Of a stretch of DNA of 64,000 bases, positions 41,404-49,820 are shown piece by piece. Source of the stretch: Streptomyces virginiae. Its GTDB lineage: Bacteria > Actinomycetota > Actinomycetes > Streptomycetales > Streptomycetaceae. The DNA lies in NCBI RefSeq assembly GCF_000720455.1, contig NZ_JOAK01000001.1, forward strand, positions 186,001 to 250,000, written 5' to 3'. Position 1 is the first letter of the stretch. Each line of letters opens with the position of its first letter. Both the position numbers and the translations under genes were made by a program. Under the pieces are notes generated by a model. The model ran no database searches and was not told the origin of the DNA. It saw only the letters and a list, made by a program, of their open reading frames with translations.

Positions 41404-42843
41404 ATGACCGAGACCGCCGACGTACTGGTGGTGGGGGCGGGCCCCACCGGCCTGCTGCTGGCCGGGGACCTGGCCGCCGCCGGCGTGCGGGTCACCCTGC
41501 TGGAGCGGCGCGAGAGCGCGGACGCCCGGGCCGCGCGCGAAATGACCCGCTCCTTCGCGGTGCACGCCCGCACCCTGGAGGTGCTGGACGCACGGGGACT
41601 CGCCGACGAACTGGTCGCACGCGGCCGGACGGCGCCCGTGGTGGGGGTGTTCGGCAAGCTCGAACTGCACCTGCACCGCCTGCGCACCCGTTTCCCGTTC
41701 GCGCTGATCACCCCGCAGTACAACCTGGAGGAACTGCTGGAGGGGCGCGCCGTCGCCGCCGGGGTGCGGATCCTGCGGGGCGCCGAGGTGGTGGCCCTGC
41801 GCCGGCGGGAGGACGGCGTAGAGGTGGAGACGGCCGGAGCGGGCGTCTTCGACGCACGGTACGTGGTGGGCTGCGACGGGGTGCGCAGCACGGTTCGGCG
41901 GCTGACCGGCATCGACTTCCCCGGCCGGTCGGTGGTGCGCTCGGTGATGCTGGCCGACGTCCGGCTCAAGGAGGTGCCCGTGGACGCCGTGACCACCAAC
42001 TCCAACGAGCACGGCTTCGCCTCCCTCGTGCCCTTCGGCGACGGCTGGTACCGGGCGATCGGCCGGATCGCCGGCGACGACAGGCCCGATGACGCACCGC
42101 TGGCGGTGGAGGAGCTGTCCGGACTGCTGCACCGGGTGCTCGGCACCGACTACGGCATGCACGACCCGCGCTGGATCTCGCGCTTCCACAGCGACGAGCG
42201 GCAGGCCGTGCGCTACCGCGAGGGCCGGGTGCTGCTGGCGGGCGACGCCGCGCACGTGCACTCGCCCGCCGGCGGCATGGGCATGAACACGGGCCTGCAG
42301 GACGCCGCCAACCTCAGCTGGAAGCTGGCGGCGGTGGCCCGCGGCCGGGCCGGGGAGCCGCTGCTCGACTCCTACGAGCGGGAGCGCCATCCCGTCGGGA
42401 AGCAGGCGCTGCGCGTCTCCGGGGCGATCACCCGGGGCGTCCTCGACGCTCCGCGGGGCGGCCCGGCGCGCCCCCTGCGCGCCCTGGCCCTGCCCGTCGT
42501 CTCCCGGCTGAGTTCGCTCACCGCCCTGGGGGAGCGTCTGCTGTCCGGCATCGGCATCTCCTACCCGGCGCCGCGCGGCAGCCACCCGCTCACCGGACGC
42601 CGGGTGCCCGATCTGCGGCTCGCGGGCGGAAGGCGGCTGTACGAGGTGCTGCGCGGCGGCGGTTTCGTGCTGGTCACCCGGGGGAGCCCGGTGCCGGAGA
42701 CCGAGTGGCTGACGTCCGTCGCACCCGCCGGGTCGTTGCGCACCACGCTGCTGGTCCGCCCGGACGGCCACGTCGCCTGGGCCGCCGACGACCCGGACCC
42801 GGACGGGCTGCGCGCGGCGCTGGAGCGCTGGCCGGTGCGCTGA
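41404..42843 (+). CDS. Second FAD-dependent aromatic hydroxylase
   Basis: 479 aa from ATG 41404, behind GAGGAGG. FAD motif GAGPTGLLLAGDLAAAG near residue 10, DG motif CDGVRSTVRRL near 157, and GDAAHVHSPAGGMGMNTGLQD near 282. It is about 35-40 percent identical by eye to the minus-strand hydroxylase at 32672-34183 in the motif blocks, but clearly not a recent copy. Last gene of the A-T-TE operon; it should hydroxylate the aromatic or quinoid intermediate. Confidence 0.9.
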   Translation: MTETADVLVVGAGPTGLLLAGDLAAAGVRVTLLERRESADARAAREMTRSFAVHARTLEVLDARGLADELVARGRTAPVVGVFGKLELHLHRLRTRFPFALITPQYNLEELLEGRAVAAGVRILRGAEVVALRRREDGVEVETAGAGVFDARYVVGCDGVRSTVRRLTGIDFPGRSVVRSVMLADVRLKEVPVDAVTTNSNEHGFASLVPFGDGWYRAIGRIAGDDRPDDAPLAVEELSGLLHRVLGTDYGMHDPRWISRFHSDERQAVRYREGRVLLAGDAAHVHSPAGGMGMNTGLQDAANLSWKLAAVARGRAGEPLLDSYERERHPVGKQALRVSGAITRGVLDAPRGGPARPLRALALPVVSRLSSLTALGERLLSGIGISYPAPRGSHPLTGRRVPDLRLAGGRRLYEVLRGGGFVLVTRGSPVPETEWLTSVAPAGSLRTTLLVRPDGHVAWAADDPDPDGLRAALERWPVR

Positions 42844-42861
42844 CGGCCGCGAGCGGCTTTT

Positions 42862-42895
42862 GATTGTCCGGGGCCCGCAACGGTCGCGGGCAATC
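42862..42895 (+). terminator. Hairpin after the A-T-TE operon
   Basis: GATTG...CAATC outer pairs and GCCCGC (42873-42878) / GCGGGC (42886-42891) inner pairs. A second CAATC copy lies at 42909-42913. It separates the A-T-TE operon from the next unit. Confidence 0.5.
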
Positions 42896-43014
42896 GGGCC
42901 GTACCGTGCAATCAGGGCGAGTGGTCCGGGCCGCCGATCCGGTTGTCGGGCCCTCGGCCGGCCGCCACCGGGCCGTGCCGGTCGACGTCCCCGGCCCGAC
43001 TCCCAGGAGCCACT

Positions 43015-43182
43015 GTGTCCACGACCGCCCCGGCCCGGCCCCATCGGGCCGAACGGCTGCCCCTCTCCGCCCTCGTCGGCGTCACCGCCTCCGTGACCGT
43101 CCCGTCGCTGCGCGAGGACGACGGCGAGCACGACGGCGAGGCCGCCGCCGAGGCCGTGCGGCCGGTTCCGGCCGGGGCCTGA
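43015..43182 (+). CDS. Small peptide gene (55 aa), unknown; possible modified-peptide precursor
   Basis: 55 aa from GTG 43015, with AGGAG 6 bases upstream (43005-43009). Its TGA (43180-43182) leaves one base before the oxidase ATG at 43184, so the two are coupled. The N-terminal half is basic and hydrophobic (RAERLPLSALVGVTASVTV), the C-terminal half acidic (REDDGEHDGEAAAEA). It has no signal peptide and no known family was recognised. Position directly before a flavin oxidase is what a RiPP precursor would show, but this is inference; a short leader ORF is the alternative. Confidence 0.5.
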   Translation: MSTTAPARPHRAERLPLSALVGVTASVTVPSLREDDGEHDGEAAAEAVRPVPAGA

Positions 43183-43183
43183 G

Positions 43184-44347
43184 ATGCCGGCGAGGGTGAC
43201 GGTCGTGGGCGGCGGGGTGATCGCCCTGCTCACCGCGGTCGAGTGCGTGCTCGACGGACACCGGGTCACGGTCGTGGACCAGGGTCCCGTCCCGGACGGC
43301 GGGGCCACCTCGCCGGGCCGCCGCCGCATCCTGCGGGCCCTGCGTCCCGCGGACCCGCGGACCACGGGGGCGGCGCTGCGCGCACAGCACCGCTGGGTCG
43401 AACTGGAAGAGCTGCTCCTGACGCGCTTCTACGAGCGGGTCGGAGCCCTCACCGTGCTGCCGCCCGCGGCGGCGGCGGACGGCGCGGCCCTGGTCGCGGC
43501 CGCCGGAGGCACCGCGAGGGAGCTGACCGCGGCCGGCCTGTCCGACCGCTATCCGCACCTGCACCTGGACGGCGCCCTCGGCGCGGTACTGGAGGAGGAG
43601 GCGGGCGTCCTGTTCGCCGGACGGGTCCTCGCCGCCTGCGCCGGCTGGCTGAAGTGGCAGCGGGGCGTCGAGCTGGTCGAGCACCGCGCCGTGAGCGCCG
43701 TCGACGGCGGGAGCGGCACCGTACGCCTGGCCGACGGGCGGGAGCTGCACGGTGACGCGGTGCTCGTGGCGGTGGACCCCCGATCGCGGAACCTGCTGCC
43801 CGAGGGCGTCGCCGAGCGGCTGACCCTCTACCGGCAGTCCCTCCTGCACTGCCGGGTGCCGCCGCACCAGGCGCGGGCGTGGGCGGCCACCCCGGCCATC
43901 GCCTCCCTCGGCACCCCGGGCGGAGGGAGGCTGGTCCCGCCGGTGGCCGGCAGGGGCCTCAAGCTCACCTCGGCCGCCGCCCGCCGGGTGGTGGACGAGG
44001 TCACCGACCACGCCACCGACCCGTACTGGCAGCGCACACTGGAGAGGGAGTTCGGCGACGTCCTGCCCGGCTTCGGGCCGGCCTGGGTGACCGCGGCCGA
44101 GGACGCCTACTACGCCACCTTCGCGCCGGCCGGCGGCCCGCCGCTGGCGGCCCTGGGCGGCGCGGGATACGCCTACGCGGCCTGCGGCGGGACATCCGTC
44201 GAGTTCGCGCCGCTCATCGCGCGGTCGCTCGCCGACCGGCTGGCCGGCAGCAGCCCGACCCCGACCGGTGTCGGCGCGCTGGACGGACCGCCGCCGGCCG
44301 GCCACGCCCCGCCGCTCGCGGGACTGCCGGCCGGCGGCCGGATGTGA
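43184..44347 (+). CDS. FAD-dependent DAO-family amine/amino-acid oxidase-like protein
   Basis: 387 aa from ATG 43184. The dinucleotide motif VVGGGVIALLTAVE is at the N-terminus, and the conserved GRRRILRALR follows near residue 45, as in sarcosine and N-methyltryptophan oxidases. The C-terminal block AACGGTSVEFAPLIARSLAD matches the MSOX/MTOX pattern near the flavin-linking region. It would oxidise a C-N bond, releasing hydrogen peroxide or forming an imine. Free amino acids are possible substrates; a peptide encoded by the adjacent 55-aa gene is an alternative. Confidence 0.8.
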   Translation: MPARVTVVGGGVIALLTAVECVLDGHRVTVVDQGPVPDGGATSPGRRRILRALRPADPRTTGAALRAQHRWVELEELLLTRFYERVGALTVLPPAAAADGAALVAAAGGTARELTAAGLSDRYPHLHLDGALGAVLEEEAGVLFAGRVLAACAGWLKWQRGVELVEHRAVSAVDGGSGTVRLADGRELHGDAVLVAVDPRSRNLLPEGVAERLTLYRQSLLHCRVPPHQARAWAATPAIASLGTPGGGRLVPPVAGRGLKLTSAAARRVVDEVTDHATDPYWQRTLEREFGDVLPGFGPAWVTAAEDAYYATFAPAGGPPLAALGGAGYAYAACGGTSVEFAPLIARSLADRLAGSSPTPTGVGALDGPPPAGHAPPLAGLPAGGRM

Positions 44348-44358
44348 AGGAGCGGGCA

Positions 44359-44650
44359 GTGGTCACGGTGGAGGACGTACGGCGGCTCGCGCTCTCCCGC
44401 GACGGGAGCGGACTGGGCTTCGCCCCCCCAGGACCTCCAGGAGCTGACGGAACTGGCCACCGAGGCCCGGCGGATGGTGGTCGCGGCCCGGCTCGCCCGC
44501 GAGCACCTGGAACCGGCCGCGCTGTCCGGGAGGCGGACCCGTGCGCCGGACTCGGCAGGCCCGGCACGTCACTGGCCAAGATCCTCGACGAACACCTCTA
44601 CCTGACGATCACCCACGCGGCCCGGCAGGATCCGCAAGCCACGCCCCGGG
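44359..44650 (+). pseudogene. Frameshifted small helical protein gene after the DAO oxidase
   Basis: GTG 44359 (GAAGGAG upstream) starts VVTVEDVRRLALSRDGSGLGFAP. At a C7 run (44423-44429) the coding signal shifts frame: one C fewer gives QDLQELTELATEARRM, then VVAARLAREHLEPAALSG with high third-base GC. Around 44540-44560 it shifts back to give GRPGTSLAKILDEHLYLTITHAARQ, again high third-base GC. No single frame covers both parts. Either two sequencing errors or two real lesions are present. The end is uncertain; it runs to the 3' end of the convergent STAND regulator. Function unknown. Confidence 0.55.
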
Positions 44651-46078
44651 CACGGGGGCCTCGGGGCGTGGCGCGACGGGCGGGGCCTCTTGCGTGGGGT
44701 CCGGCTGGGTCAGGGCGAACGCCCGGGCCATCGGCGTCAGCCCGTACTGCCCGGGCAGGTCCGAGTGGTCGAGCAGGCCGGCGTCCAGGAGCCGTTCGAG
44801 GAGGTCCTCGACCGGCTGGGCGGAGCGCTCGACCAGGGCGGCGAGCGCTTCGGCGGACCCGTACACGACGTCGTCCACCGAGGGCGGGTTCTCGGAGCCG
44901 GCGAACTGGCGCAGCATCAGGCGGGCCCACGGGGTCAGCTGCCGGTAGGCGTCGTCGAGGCGGGTGGCCAGGGCGTCGTCGCCCACCCTCAGCCGGCCGA
45001 GGAAGCGGGCGGGTTCCCGCCGCCGGTCGCCGATCAGGTCCGACACCGCGTGCTGGAGCATCCACTCCGGTCGGGCCGCGATGCGCCGGCCCGCCAGGTT
45101 CAGCGCCAGCGGCAGGTCACCACAGGCGTCGGCGAGGAGCAGACAGGCGCGCGGTTCGGCACCGACCCGGTCGCCGCCCAGCAGCCGGGCGAGCAGCGCC
45201 ACGGACTCGTTCCGCTCCAGGGCGGGCACCCGCATCCGGCGCACCCCGTCCAGGCCGAGCAGCCGGGAGCGGCTGGTGATGAGGATGCGGCTCTCGGGCG
45301 CGGCCGTCAGCAGCTCCCGCACCTGGTGCTCGTGCCGCACGCCGTCGAGTACGACGAGCAGCCGGCGGCGCTTCAGCAGGGACCGGTACAACCCGATGCG
45401 CTGCCCGGGGTCGGCGGGGACGCGGTCGGCGGGGATGCCCAGCGCCTCCAGGAAACCGCCCGCGATCCCGGCGGCGTCGTCGTGCCCGCCGACGGCCGGG
45501 TCCAGGTTCGCGTAGAGCTGTCCGTCGGGCAGGTCCGCCGCCAGTTCGTGGGCCAGGCGCAGTGCGAAGGCCGACTTGCCCGCACCGACCTGCCCGCTGA
45601 TCACCAGCGGTGCCACGGGCCGCTCCGCGCCGTGGGACCGGGCGGTCAGGGACCGGGCCTGCCGGAGCAGGGCGGACCGTCCCACCAGGGTGTGCGGTTC
45701 CATCGGGAGCTGGGCCGGCGGGGGGAGCACGGCACGCACGTCGGCGGCGCGCAGTTCGTTCTCCTGGTGCGTCTGCACGGCCTTGGCCGCGGGGCGGGGG
45801 GCGCCGTCGTCGCCTGCGGTGCGCGCCGCCTCGTGCCAGCGCCGCTCCCAGCCGGCGCGGTCGCCGCCGCACGCTTCGGCGAAGGCGAGGGCCACCTGGA
45901 GGGTCGGGAGGCGGTATCCGGCCGCCGCCTCGGAGAGGACGGACGCGGAGAACATGGCACGGGTCGCCATCTCGCGGTAACCGGGGCTGCCCGCCGCGGT
46001 CCGCAGCATGCGCAGCTCCCGGGCGAACGCGGTGACGGGTCCGGCGTCGGGGGCCAGTGGTCGCTCCAGTCTTCCCAC
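44609..46078 (-). CDS. HTH/NB-ARC STAND transcriptional regulator
   Basis: 489 aa from GTG 46078, chosen for AAGGAG at 46087; the frame opens at 46096 with no site. An XRE-like HTH (about 12-55; REMATRAMFSASVLSEAAAG) is followed by an NB-ARC ATPase: P-loop GQVGAGKS (162-169), Walker B LLVVLDGV and ILITSRSRLLGL. There is no TPR tail, so it is short for the class. STAND proteins switch between ADP- and ATP-bound states. It is divergent from the SARP gene, with 117 bp between; the pair probably controls the neighbouring biosynthetic genes. Confidence 0.85.
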   Translation of the reverse strand: MGRLERPLAPDAGPVTAFARELRMLRTAAGSPGYREMATRAMFSASVLSEAAAGYRLPTLQVALAFAEACGGDRAGWERRWHEAARTAGDDGAPRPAAKAVQTHQENELRAADVRAVLPPPAQLPMEPHTLVGRSALLRQARSLTARSHGAERPVAPLVISGQVGAGKSAFALRLAHELAADLPDGQLYANLDPAVGGHDDAAGIAGGFLEALGIPADRVPADPGQRIGLYRSLLKRRRLLVVLDGVRHEHQVRELLTAAPESRILITSRSRLLGLDGVRRMRVPALERNESVALLARLLGGDRVGAEPRACLLLADACGDLPLALNLAGRRIAARPEWMLQHAVSDLIGDRRREPARFLGRLRVGDDALATRLDDAYRQLTPWARLMLRQFAGSENPPSVDDVVYGSAEALAALVERSAQPVEDLLERLLDAGLLDHSDLPGQYGLTPMARAFALTQPDPTQEAPPVAPRPEAPVPGAWLADPAGPRG

Positions 46079-46195
46079 ACTCGTCTCCTTCGGCACTCGC
46101 TCTGTCCGCGGCCTTGTCGGGCCTGCCGGTGAACTGTCCGTGCGGGCCTTCCTGATCCGCTACCGGATGCTTACCGCGTGCTGGAGGGACGCCCT

Positions 46196-49100
46196 ATGAT
46201 CCCGTTGACACGGCCCTGGTCAGGGCCTGTGCTTACGGGGGGATGTCCGATGGCGGGGGCGGATAAGGAGACCTGGAAGAGAAGCACGAGGGGCCTTGAG
46301 GGGGACCTTCCGCGCTTCAACGTGCTCGGCTCGCTCGAGGGCTGGGCGGGCGGGGTACGGCTGCGGCTGGGGGGATCGATCCAGGAACGCGTCCTCTGCA
46401 TGCTGCTCCTCGAAGCGGGCCGGGTGGTGCCCGTGGCCCGGCTGGTGGAGGCGACCTGGGAGAAGGACCCGCCGGCGACCGCCGCGCACCAGGTCCGCAA
46501 GGCCGTCGCCGACCTGCGCCGGCGCATTCCCACCGGGACGGCGGTGATCGCCACCGACGGGCCCGGCTACCGGGTGGTGGTGACGGACGGGCAGGTCGAC
46601 CTGCTGGAGTTCGACGCGCTGTCCAGGGCTGCGGCGCAGGCCCTGCGGGAGGGCGACCGCCCGTCGGCCGCCGAGCACCTGCGGTCCGCGCTCGCGCTGT
46701 GGCGGGGATCGGTCCTGTCCGGCACGGGCGGGCCGGTGATCGAGGCCGCCGCGACGGCGCTGGAGGAGCGCCGGCTGGCCGCGGCCGAGCAGTTCTTCGA
46801 TCTGTCCCTCGCGCTCGGCGAGAGCGGAGAGCTGGTCTCCGACCTGCGCGCACTGATCACGCAGCACCCCCTGCGGGAGACGCTGCGCGGGCAGCTGATG
46901 CTGGCCCTGTACCGCTCGGGACGGCAGGCGGAGGCGCTCAAGGAGTACGGGGAGGTCCGCGGGCTGCTCGTGGACGAGCTGGGGATCGATCCCGGGCCCC
47001 GGCTGGCCAAGCTGTACGAGGCGATCCTGCGGGACGGCCCGGAGCTGGCCGCACCCGAGCGGCCGGCCCCCGAGCCGATGGCCCCCGCGACGCCCGGGCC
47101 CGTACCGGCGCGGCCCGAACCGGAAGCGGCCGAACCGGCGGTCCCGGCGGGCCCGTTGCCCGAGGGGCCGATCCTCGCGGAGGCGGTCTCCGAGCAGCCG
47201 CCGCAACCGCCTTCGCAGCCGCAGCGGTTGCCGCCCGCGCAGGAGGGCGCCGCGTCGGACGACGCCCCGTGCACCCTGCCGTACGACCTGCCCGACTTCA
47301 CCGGCCGAGCCCGCGAGCTCAGCCGGCTCTTCGACTACGCACAGGGCGCCTGCCGGGGCGGCGAGAGGTACTCCCGGATCGTGGCCATCGACGGCATGGG
47401 CGGCATGGGGAAGACCACCCTCGCCGTCCACGCCGCCCACCAGTTGGCCGGCCGCTACCCCGACGGGCAGCTCCACGTCGACCTTCGCGGCTTCACCCCG
47501 GGCGGCAGTCCCGTCTCACCCGCCGCCGCGCTCGACGGCCTGCTGCGCACCCTCGGCACGCCCGGCGACCGCATACCGGAGGACCTGGAGGGGCGCACCG
47601 CCCTGTGGCGGGCGAAGCTGGACGGCCGGCGGGTGCTGCTGCTGCTCGACAACGCGGTCGACGCCCCGCAGATCCGGCCGCTGCTGCCGGCCTCGCCGGG
47701 CTGCCTCGTACTGATCACGAGCCGCGGGCGGCTCCTCGACCTCGACGGTGTCGAGTGGGTGTCCATCGGGATGATGGAGCCCCAGGACAGCACCAGCCTG
47801 ATGAGCGAGACGCTCGGCACGGCCAGGGTGACCGCGGAGCCGGAGGCCTCCGCCGAACTGGCTGAATTGTGCGGCCACTTGCCGCTGGCCCTGCGGATCG
47901 CGACGGCCCGGCTGCGCAACAGGCCGCGCTGGACCGTGCGTTATCTCGTCGAGCGGCTGCGTGACGAGACGCGCCGGATGGACGAGCTGAGTTCGGGGGA
48001 GCGCAGCGTCGCGGCGACCCTGCGCCTGTCGTACCTGGCGATGGACGAGGAGTACCGCACCGCGTTCCGCATCCTCAGCCTGTACCCGTGCGCCGGTACC
48101 GACGTGTACTCGGCGGCCGCGCTGCTCGGCACGGCCGTCCGGGACGCCGAGGACGCACTGGAGTTCCTGCTGGACGTCCATCTCGTACAGCAGCCGGACA
48201 TCGGGCTCTACACCTTCCACGACCTGGTGCGCACCTTCGCGCAGAGCCTGCGGGGCCCGGCGACGGCGCAGGACGACGCGGTGGCGGTCGAGCGGCTCCT
48301 CGGCTACTACATGACGACCTCGGACGCGGCCTGCGAGGTGCTCTTCCCGCGCCGTGAGCAGCGGCCCACCGGGATCCCGCCCTACGGGGGCGAGCGGCCG
48401 TCCTTCCGCAACGCCGAGGAGGCCGTGAGCTGGTTCGACCGGGAACAGGCCGGGCTGCTGGCGGCGGTGTCGCTCGCCGAACGGTCCGGCCACGACCGGT
48501 ACGCGGCGTGTCTGAGCCGCAACGTCGGCTTCCACCTGCACGCGCAGGGGCAGCTCGACGAGTTCTGGAGCGTCGGGCACCTGGCCGTCGCCGCGGCCCG
48601 CCGGCTCGGCGATCCGGCCCTGCTGGGGATCAGCCTGGCCAACCTGGGAGCCGCCTGCTGGAAGCTGGGCCGCTTCGAAGAGGGCCTGGACGTGGCCACG
48701 GAGGCGCGGGACACCGCGGTGAGCGCCGGGGACCGGCACACGGAGGCGCACGGCGACTCGACCATCGGGCTGCTGATGTCGATGCTGGGGAGGTACGCGG
48801 AGGCCCTGCCGCTGCTGGAGCGGTCGGTCGCGATGGCCCGGGACCTGGGCAACCCCCGGGCGGAGGCCGAGACCCTGAGCACGCTCAGCACGCTGTACGA
48901 GCGGTGGGGACGGTATCCCGAAGCGGCCGCCGCCGCCCGGCGGGCGATCGGGATCGGCCGCGAACTCGGCTACCGCAGCAACGTGATCGCGGCCCTGACC
49001 GACCTGGCCTTCGCCCAGGTGGGCCTGGCGGAGTACACGGACGCGGACGCCACGCTCAAGCGGGCCCGGGACCTGTGCGACGAGACGAAGTCGCCGGGGG

Positions 49101-49477
49101 ACGTCGCCCTGGTGCTCGCGCTGTCCGCCCGGGTGGCCCAGGAGCGCGAGGACGGCGTGGCGGCGCGGGCGTTCGCCGAGCGGGCCCTGGTCCTGGGCCG
49201 CACGAGCGGTGCCCCGATCCGGCTCGCCAAGGTGGAGAACGTCCTGGGACGGCTCCACGCGGCATGGGGGGAACACGCGGCGGCGCTGGACCTGCACGCG
49301 CATGCCCACAAGATCGCGTCGCCCATGAGCTTCCGGGCCGAGGAGGCGGCGGCTCTGGTGGGCCTCGCCCACGCGACCGAGGCGCTCGGGGACCCGTCGG
49401 CGGCGGCCGGACACCGCACGGCGGCGGAGGCGTTGTTCGAGGTCATGGGGCTGCCGGAGCACCGCCGGGCCTACTGA
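46196..49477 (+). CDS. Large SARP regulator (AfsR type: winged helix, BTAD, NB-ARC, TPR)
   Basis: 1093 aa from ATG 46196 (GGAGGGA at 46183); ATG 46250 is a possible later start. An OmpR-like winged helix (about 35-110, ERVLCMLLLEAGRVVPVARLVE), bacterial transcriptional activation domain (about 120-270, with ELGIDPGPRLAKLYEAIL), a Pro/Ala linker (270-360), NB-ARC with P-loop GMGGMGKTT (~400) and VLLLLDNAVDAPQIRPLLP, and about seven TPR-like repeats in the last 350 residues. AfsR-type activators bind direct repeats ahead of pathway genes. This is the only SARP here and the best candidate activator of the locus. Confidence 0.93.
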   Translation: MIPLTRPWSGPVLTGGCPMAGADKETWKRSTRGLEGDLPRFNVLGSLEGWAGGVRLRLGGSIQERVLCMLLLEAGRVVPVARLVEATWEKDPPATAAHQVRKAVADLRRRIPTGTAVIATDGPGYRVVVTDGQVDLLEFDALSRAAAQALREGDRPSAAEHLRSALALWRGSVLSGTGGPVIEAAATALEERRLAAAEQFFDLSLALGESGELVSDLRALITQHPLRETLRGQLMLALYRSGRQAEALKEYGEVRGLLVDELGIDPGPRLAKLYEAILRDGPELAAPERPAPEPMAPATPGPVPARPEPEAAEPAVPAGPLPEGPILAEAVSEQPPQPPSQPQRLPPAQEGAASDDAPCTLPYDLPDFTGRARELSRLFDYAQGACRGGERYSRIVAIDGMGGMGKTTLAVHAAHQLAGRYPDGQLHVDLRGFTPGGSPVSPAAALDGLLRTLGTPGDRIPEDLEGRTALWRAKLDGRRVLLLLDNAVDAPQIRPLLPASPGCLVLITSRGRLLDLDGVEWVSIGMMEPQDSTSLMSETLGTARVTAEPEASAELAELCGHLPLALRIATARLRNRPRWTVRYLVERLRDETRRMDELSSGERSVAATLRLSYLAMDEEYRTAFRILSLYPCAGTDVYSAAALLGTAVRDAEDALEFLLDVHLVQQPDIGLYTFHDLVRTFAQSLRGPATAQDDAVAVERLLGYYMTTSDAACEVLFPRREQRPTGIPPYGGERPSFRNAEEAVSWFDREQAGLLAAVSLAERSGHDRYAACLSRNVGFHLHAQGQLDEFWSVGHLAVAAARRLGDPALLGISLANLGAACWKLGRFEEGLDVATEARDTAVSAGDRHTEAHGDSTIGLLMSMLGRYAEALPLLERSVAMARDLGNPRAEAETLSTLSTLYERWGRYPEAAAAARRAIGIGRELGYRSNVIAALTDLAFAQVGLAEYTDADATLKRARDLCDETKSPGDVALVLALSARVAQEREDGVAARAFAERALVLGRTSGAPIRLAKVENVLGRLHAAWGEHAAALDLHAHAHKIASPMSFRAEEAAALVGLAHATEALGDPSAAAGHRTAAEALFEVMGLPEHRRAY

Positions 49478-49486
49478 CCCCGCACG

Positions 49487-49528
49487 GGGAAGTGCCCCGT
49501 ACCGCGGATCCGGTACGGGGCACTTCCC
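49487..49528. terminator. 18-bp bidirectional terminator after the SARP gene
   Basis: Perfect 18-bp stem 49487-49504 / 49511-49528 with a 6-base loop, between the SARP gene and the convergent peptide gene. Confidence 0.93.
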
Positions 49529-49570
49529 ACGTCCTGCGCGGCAGCCGGCCGGGCCAGGGGACGGGGCGGG

Positions 49571-49732
49571 TCAGGGGACGGGGCGCGGGGAGGGGGCGCC
49601 CGGGCCCTTGTCGTCCGCGAGCACCTCGTATCCGGAGGGCTGACCGGCGTCCGCCGTCTGCGCCGTCACACCGGCTCCGGTCACCAGGGCCACCGCGAAG
49701 ATCCCGATCAGTCCGACCAGCTTGCTGCGCAT
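49571..49732 (-). CDS. Secreted mini-peptide (53 aa)
   Basis: 53 aa from ATG 49732, with AGGGGG upstream on this strand. A signal peptide (MRSKLVGLIGIFAVALVTG, cleavage near AGVTA or TADA) leaves about 25 residues ending GPGAPSPRPVP. No cysteines. It lies 88 bp after the ATP-grasp ligase gene and reads the same way, so the two may be one unit. No family was recognised. It may be a signal, a substrate of the ligase or simply a small exported protein. Confidence 0.6.
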   Translation of the reverse strand: MRSKLVGLIGIFAVALVTGAGVTAQTADAGQPSGYEVLADDKGPGAPSPRPVP

Positions 49733-49820
49733 GTGCTGAACCCCCTGGTGTGTGCAACCGGTGCGCGGCTCCCGTGTGGTGGGGTGCCGCTTTCGACAGG
49801 ACACAGACTGGCCCAGTCCC

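Noticed and set aside
39991..43365. 1124-aa open frame on the minus strand
   Set aside because: Antisense shadow of the epimerase, methyltransferase and hydroxylase genes. It is Gly/Arg/Pro/His-rich with no domain, while the plus-strand frames have clear motifs.
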